DNA from: UBA2283 sp041658955
GTDB lineage: Bacteria > Patescibacteriota > Microgenomatia > UBA12405
Reading direction: 5' to 3'
DNA: 64,000 bases
Assembly (NCBI GenBank): GCA_041658955.1
Contig: JBAZZE010000002.1
Coordinates: forward strand, 36,258 to 100,257
Each line of letters starts with the position of its first letter. Positions within the stretch are counted from its first letter, which is position 1. Shown here piece by piece: positions 61,367 to 64,000 of the stretch. The translations under genes and the position numbers were made by a program. A model generated the notes under the pieces. It searched no databases. It was not told where the DNA came from and worked only from the letters and a program-made list of their open reading frames with translations.

Positions 61367-62476
61367 CTATTTATAGAATTTGTCCAAGTGGAGATAGAGG
61401 GTCATCTTGCCGTCAGCATGAAATAGTTTGACGTGGTTACCATTACCTACCTGTCTTCCAGGATATTTATCCTTAAAGAAGTAGGCTATCCCGTCTTCTG
61501 CAGCGTAAATAGTCTTATTGCTATTTGAAGCTAGGTCAATACCATGGTGGAAGTGATCGCTATACATACTCGAATATTTAGTATTGCCTCGGCCCTGAGT
61601 GATTACATAGTCTTTCATGGGCCAACTATGAGCATTTAGAAAGCCCATGGCGTCAATATCATTTGGATAAGAGAAAGAAGACAGCGCTCCTTCTGTAAGG
61701 TTGTATAAACCAAAATGTAAATGAGCACCTTTACTGAAACCGGTGTTACCCATAATTCCCAATTGGTCCCCTTTTTTAACCTTTTTTTTACCATCAAAAA
61801 CGGCTGTTTGTAGAGCTTCGAGTTCTGATTGAGCTTCGGCTTTGAGCTTCTGATAAGTGGTTTCGTTATTTTTGGTAACTTCAAGTAGGTTGGCTTTAGT
61901 TAGTTTTTGTTTGGTTAAACTATCTTTTTGTTCAGCTAATCTGACTTTTAAGGCTTCTAATTCCTGTTGTTTTTTTTGCTTTTGTTGTTTTTGGGTGTCG
62001 TAATTGAATCTGACTGTTTCCATATTCATCAGTGAATCCTGACTACTCTTTTGAATAAGACTGATGTATTTGTATTGTTGCCAAAATTCATTAAAATTTT
62101 TGGAGACAAAAATACTTAGCCCAGAATATTTTTTGGATAATTTATAGTTCTCAATAATTTCAGCTATAAATTTTGATGAAAGTTGATTTAGAGAAGTGTC
62201 AAGAACACTAATCTTACCGCCCAGGTCGATGATTTCAGTTTCAGTTATTTTGATGGTCGTTTCTGTTTGAGATATTTTAAGTAAAGTCAAAGAAACTTGG
62301 GAATTTAAAATAGTTATTTGATTGGCAAGAGTATCTTTTGATTTACCTAGTTCTTCCAATTTTTTGGAGTACTCGGTAATTTTGGAGTTGAGTTGGTCGA
62401 TTGTTTCTTCTGCCCTTACTGGGTGTGGTAAAAATAGACTGAAACAAAGGAACAAACAAAATAATGTTCGTTTCAT
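61367..62476 (-). CDS. Secreted coiled-coil M23 peptidase with apparently permuted domain
   Basis: 369 residues from ATG at 62476, 4 bp after ftsX. Signal peptide 1-22 (cleavage after PVRA). Residues about 25-235 are two long coiled coils, as in EnvC and PcsB. The M23/LytM domain follows in unusual order: KKGDQLGIMGNTGFSKGAHL with HLHF (His252, His254) comes first, and HHGIDLAS (His311, Asp314) and TLYLHLDKFYK (His363) come after it and end the protein. In normal M23 enzymes the HxGxD part precedes and HLHF ends the domain. All zinc ligands seem present. Likely a wall hydrolase controlled by FtsEX. Confidence 0.82.
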   Translation of the reverse strand: MKRTLFCLFLCFSLFLPHPVRAEETIDQLNSKITEYSKKLEELGKSKDTLANQITILNSQVSLTLLKISQTETTIKITETEIIDLGGKISVLDTSLNQLSSKFIAEIIENYKLSKKYSGLSIFVSKNFNEFWQQYKYISLIQKSSQDSLMNMETVRFNYDTQKQQKQKKQQELEALKVRLAEQKDSLTKQKLTKANLLEVTKNNETTYQKLKAEAQSELEALQTAVFDGKKKVKKGDQLGIMGNTGFSKGAHLHFGLYNLTEGALSSFSYPNDIDAMGFLNAHSWPMKDYVITQGRGNTKYSSMYSDHFHHGIDLASNSNKTIYAAEDGIAYFFKDKYPGRQVGNGNHVKLFHADGKMTLYLHLDKFYK

Positions 62477-62480
62477 TTGA

Positions 62481-63353
62481 TTAGAATTTGATGTATCTGT
62501 TGGAGCCAATCCAGCTACTAAGGTAGCCAATAGTAACTCCAGCGGCTTCGGAGATTAGCCAGATAATCAGTAAGAATTGAAGATCTGTGGAAATAAATAA
62601 TACCGGGTCAAAAAATTGATTGATCTGATTTTTGTAAATACTGATGAGGGTTAAGCTAATAAGTGGCCCTAAAAAGCCACCGACAAGTCCATAGATAGTA
62701 CCTTCTATTAAAAATGGGGCTTTGACGTAGTTTTTTGAAGCTCCCAAGAGTCGACTGATATTGATTTCTTCCTTACGGTTGGTAATCTTCATGCCGATAA
62801 TAACTAATACTACTAAGAATGTTAGTCCACTAAAGACAGAGACGGTAACAATACCTATTTGACGGATAATGTTGGTCCAAGAAAGAATGGAGGTAATAAT
62901 ATCTTTTTGATAAATTATTTCGTCAACTTGATCTTTTTTGGCGGAAAAGTTCTGAGATATTTGTTCTAATACTTTGACATCAGAGACTGATACTTCAAAA
63001 GATGCGGGTAGAATGCTGGCGGTAACCATTTCGGTTAATAGTGGACTGTTTTTGTTTTGTTCTTTATAAATAGCTAAGGCTTTTTCTTTGGAAATGAACT
63101 TGATTTCTTTTATGGAGTTGTAATTACTGATTTCTGTCTGGAGATTTTCAATCGTAGACTTATCAAGACCATCTTTAAGAAAAATGGTGATTTCTGGTTT
63201 GGTTTCAAAATAATTTAGGAGAGAGTTCATGCCATTGCTGATGATGGCAAAAGTACTTAAGGCAAAGAAGCTGAGTGTCATAGTGGCTATGGCCGTAAAA
63301 CTCTGAAAAGGAGATCTGCGGATATGGTGCCAGGTGTTGCGGTAGATGTTCAT
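62481..63353 (-). CDS. ftsX: Cell division protein FtsX
   Basis: 290 residues. A cytoplasmic N-terminus with NTWHHIRRSPFQSFTAIATM leads to the first helix. The outer domain (about 45-165) starts with EITIFLKDGLDKSTIENLQT and includes IKEIKFISKEKALAIYKEQN, both standard for FtsX. Three further helices, with RKEEINISRLLGASKNYVKA in the cytoplasmic loop, complete the FtsX permease fold. It pairs with FtsE and passes ATP-driven changes to wall hydrolases outside. ATGA overlap with ftsE, and the likely partner peptidase gene comes 4 bp after its stop. Confidence 0.94.
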   Translation of the reverse strand: MNIYRNTWHHIRRSPFQSFTAIATMTLSFFALSTFAIISNGMNSLLNYFETKPEITIFLKDGLDKSTIENLQTEISNYNSIKEIKFISKEKALAIYKEQNKNSPLLTEMVTASILPASFEVSVSDVKVLEQISQNFSAKKDQVDEIIYQKDIITSILSWTNIIRQIGIVTVSVFSGLTFLVVLVIIGMKITNRKEEINISRLLGASKNYVKAPFLIEGTIYGLVGGFLGPLISLTLISIYKNQINQFFDPVLFISTDLQFLLIIWLISEAAGVTIGYLSSWIGSNRYIKF

Positions 63354-64000
63354 TTTTTTAATTTTTTCTTCTTTAACTTTTTGACTACTTTTTTGGCGGA
63401 ATCATGAACTATTGTTCCATTTTTCATAGTTATTTTGCGTTTATTTAGGGAGTCGACAATGTCAATATTGTGAGTGGTCATGATAATAGTCGTGCCTTTG
63501 GTCTCGTTGATATCTTTAAGTAGTTTGATGAGGTTCCAAGAATTTTCTGGATCTAGGTTGCCTGTAGGTTCGTCAGCTAGAATGAGTTTGGGGTCAATGG
63601 CTAGAGCTCGGGCTAGAGCTGCACGCTGAAGTTCACCGCCTGACAATTGAGAGGGAAACAAATGACGACGGCTTTGAAGAAATACCTGATCAATGGCTTT
63701 TTCGACCCGCTGCGGGATCTCACGACTAGGGAATCCATTTATATCTAGAGCTAAAGCAATATTTTCTTCAACTGTTTTGTCGGCGATGAGTTGATAGTCT
63801 TGAAAAATAACACCGATATTTTGGCGAAGTTTGTCGATTAGGTGTTTATTTTTAAAATTGAGAAGATGACCATCAATATAGATTTCACCGGTACTAGGTC
63901 GATACTGACTTAAGATCATTTTAAGTAGAGTTGATTTACCGGCACCAGAAGAGCCGACGATAAATACGAAGTCACCAGTCTTGGCTTCAAAGTTTAGGTT
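63350..64000 (-). CDS. ftsE: Cell division ATP-binding protein FtsE, N-terminus outside window
   Basis: The frame is open to the right window edge, giving at least 216 residues; the true start lies beyond. Walker A IVGSSGAGKST is visible at 63932-63964, upstream of an in-frame ATG at 63919 that is therefore not the start. Q-loop VIFQDYQLI, signature QLSGGELQRAALARA, Walker B LILADEPTGNLD and switch TTHN follow in order. The C-terminus is a lysine-rich tail (KKVVKKLKKKKLKK) longer than in most FtsE. It drives the FtsX complex at the division site. Confidence 0.94.
   Translation of the reverse strand, partial: NLNFEAKTGDFVFIVGSSGAGKSTLLKMILSQYRPSTGEIYIDGHLLNFKNKHLIDKLRQNIGVIFQDYQLIADKTVEENIALALDINGFPSREIPQRVEKAIDQVFLQSRRHLFPSQLSGGELQRAALARALAIDPKLILADEPTGNLDPENSWNLIKLLKDINETKGTTIIMTTHNIDIVDSLNKRKITMKNGTIVHDSAKKVVKKLKKKKLKK

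Noticed and set aside
1..64000. UGA recoded as glycine, as in Gracilibacteria or Absconditabacteria
   Set aside because: TGA terminates several genes with normal C-termini and correct overlaps, for example at 6294-6296 and 48013-48015; no conserved Gly position is encoded by TGA.
1..64000. CRISPR array, transposon or prophage
   Set aside because: No regularly spaced direct repeats, terminal inverted repeats with a transposase, or phage structural genes were found.

Overview
The window is AT-rich, densely packed bacterial DNA that uses the standard code: TGA ends several genes and none is read through. Genes usually abut, overlap by a few bases, or sit head to head across 20-80 bp. No stretch over 300 bp lacks a gene; the longest is 140 bp at 5257-5396. 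No rRNA, tRNA, CRISPR array, transposase or phage gene was seen. The density, the very many membrane glycosyltransferases, the shortage of Shine-Dalgarno sites and the ftsE-ftsX-peptidase block suggest a Candidate Phyla Radiation (Patescibacteria) genome, perhaps Microgenomates. That placement is inference; the window holds no marker gene that proves it. One run of ten Ns (47985-47994) shows this is a draft scaffold.

Layout. 1-5253 (minus): a surface-polysaccharide unit read from the right, with ABC export permease and ATPase, GDP-mannose 4,6-dehydratase, GDP-fucose synthase, a GT4 glycosyltransferase and a cut-off methyltransferase. 5397-12059 (plus): an SDR epimerase, a CofD/YvcK-like protein, a TMTC-like membrane transferase with TPRs, a B12-type radical SAM enzyme, a GT2 and a methyltransferase. 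11965-22731: four more B12-type radical SAM enzymes mixed with GT4, GT2 and methyltransferase genes on both strands. 22763-34478 (minus): GT2/GT4 enzymes followed by a run of large GT-C (PMT/ArnT-like) membrane proteins. 34511-40804 (plus): five more membrane proteins, mostly GT-C-like. 40783-56893 (minus): GT2, GT4, YfhO-like, GT-C, a Wzx-like flippase and a PTPS-related membrane protein. 56924-60641: two GT-C proteins of a D-Q variant and a polyprenyl-phosphate sugar synthase. 60749-64000: a secreted DUF11-like protein with a sortase-like tail, then ftsE, ftsX and a coiled-coil M23 peptidase.

How they fit together (inference). Gmd and Fcl supply GDP-fucose. Cytoplasmic GT2 and GT4 enzymes build glycans on a lipid carrier. 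Three Dpm1/Alg5-like GT2s probably make polyprenyl-phosphate sugars. The GT-C proteins would use these outside the membrane to decorate glycan, lipid or protein. The ABC pair and the Wzx-like protein give two possible export routes. Radical SAM and SAM methyltransferases could modify the glycan or its lipid. The right end is a cell-division and wall-remodelling block unrelated to the glycan genes.

Most notable: the M23 peptidase domain looks circularly permuted; many first genes carry a -10 box 6-9 bases before the start codon, implying leaderless mRNAs; and a palindromic repeat sits in frame inside a radical SAM gene, with a related copy between genes.
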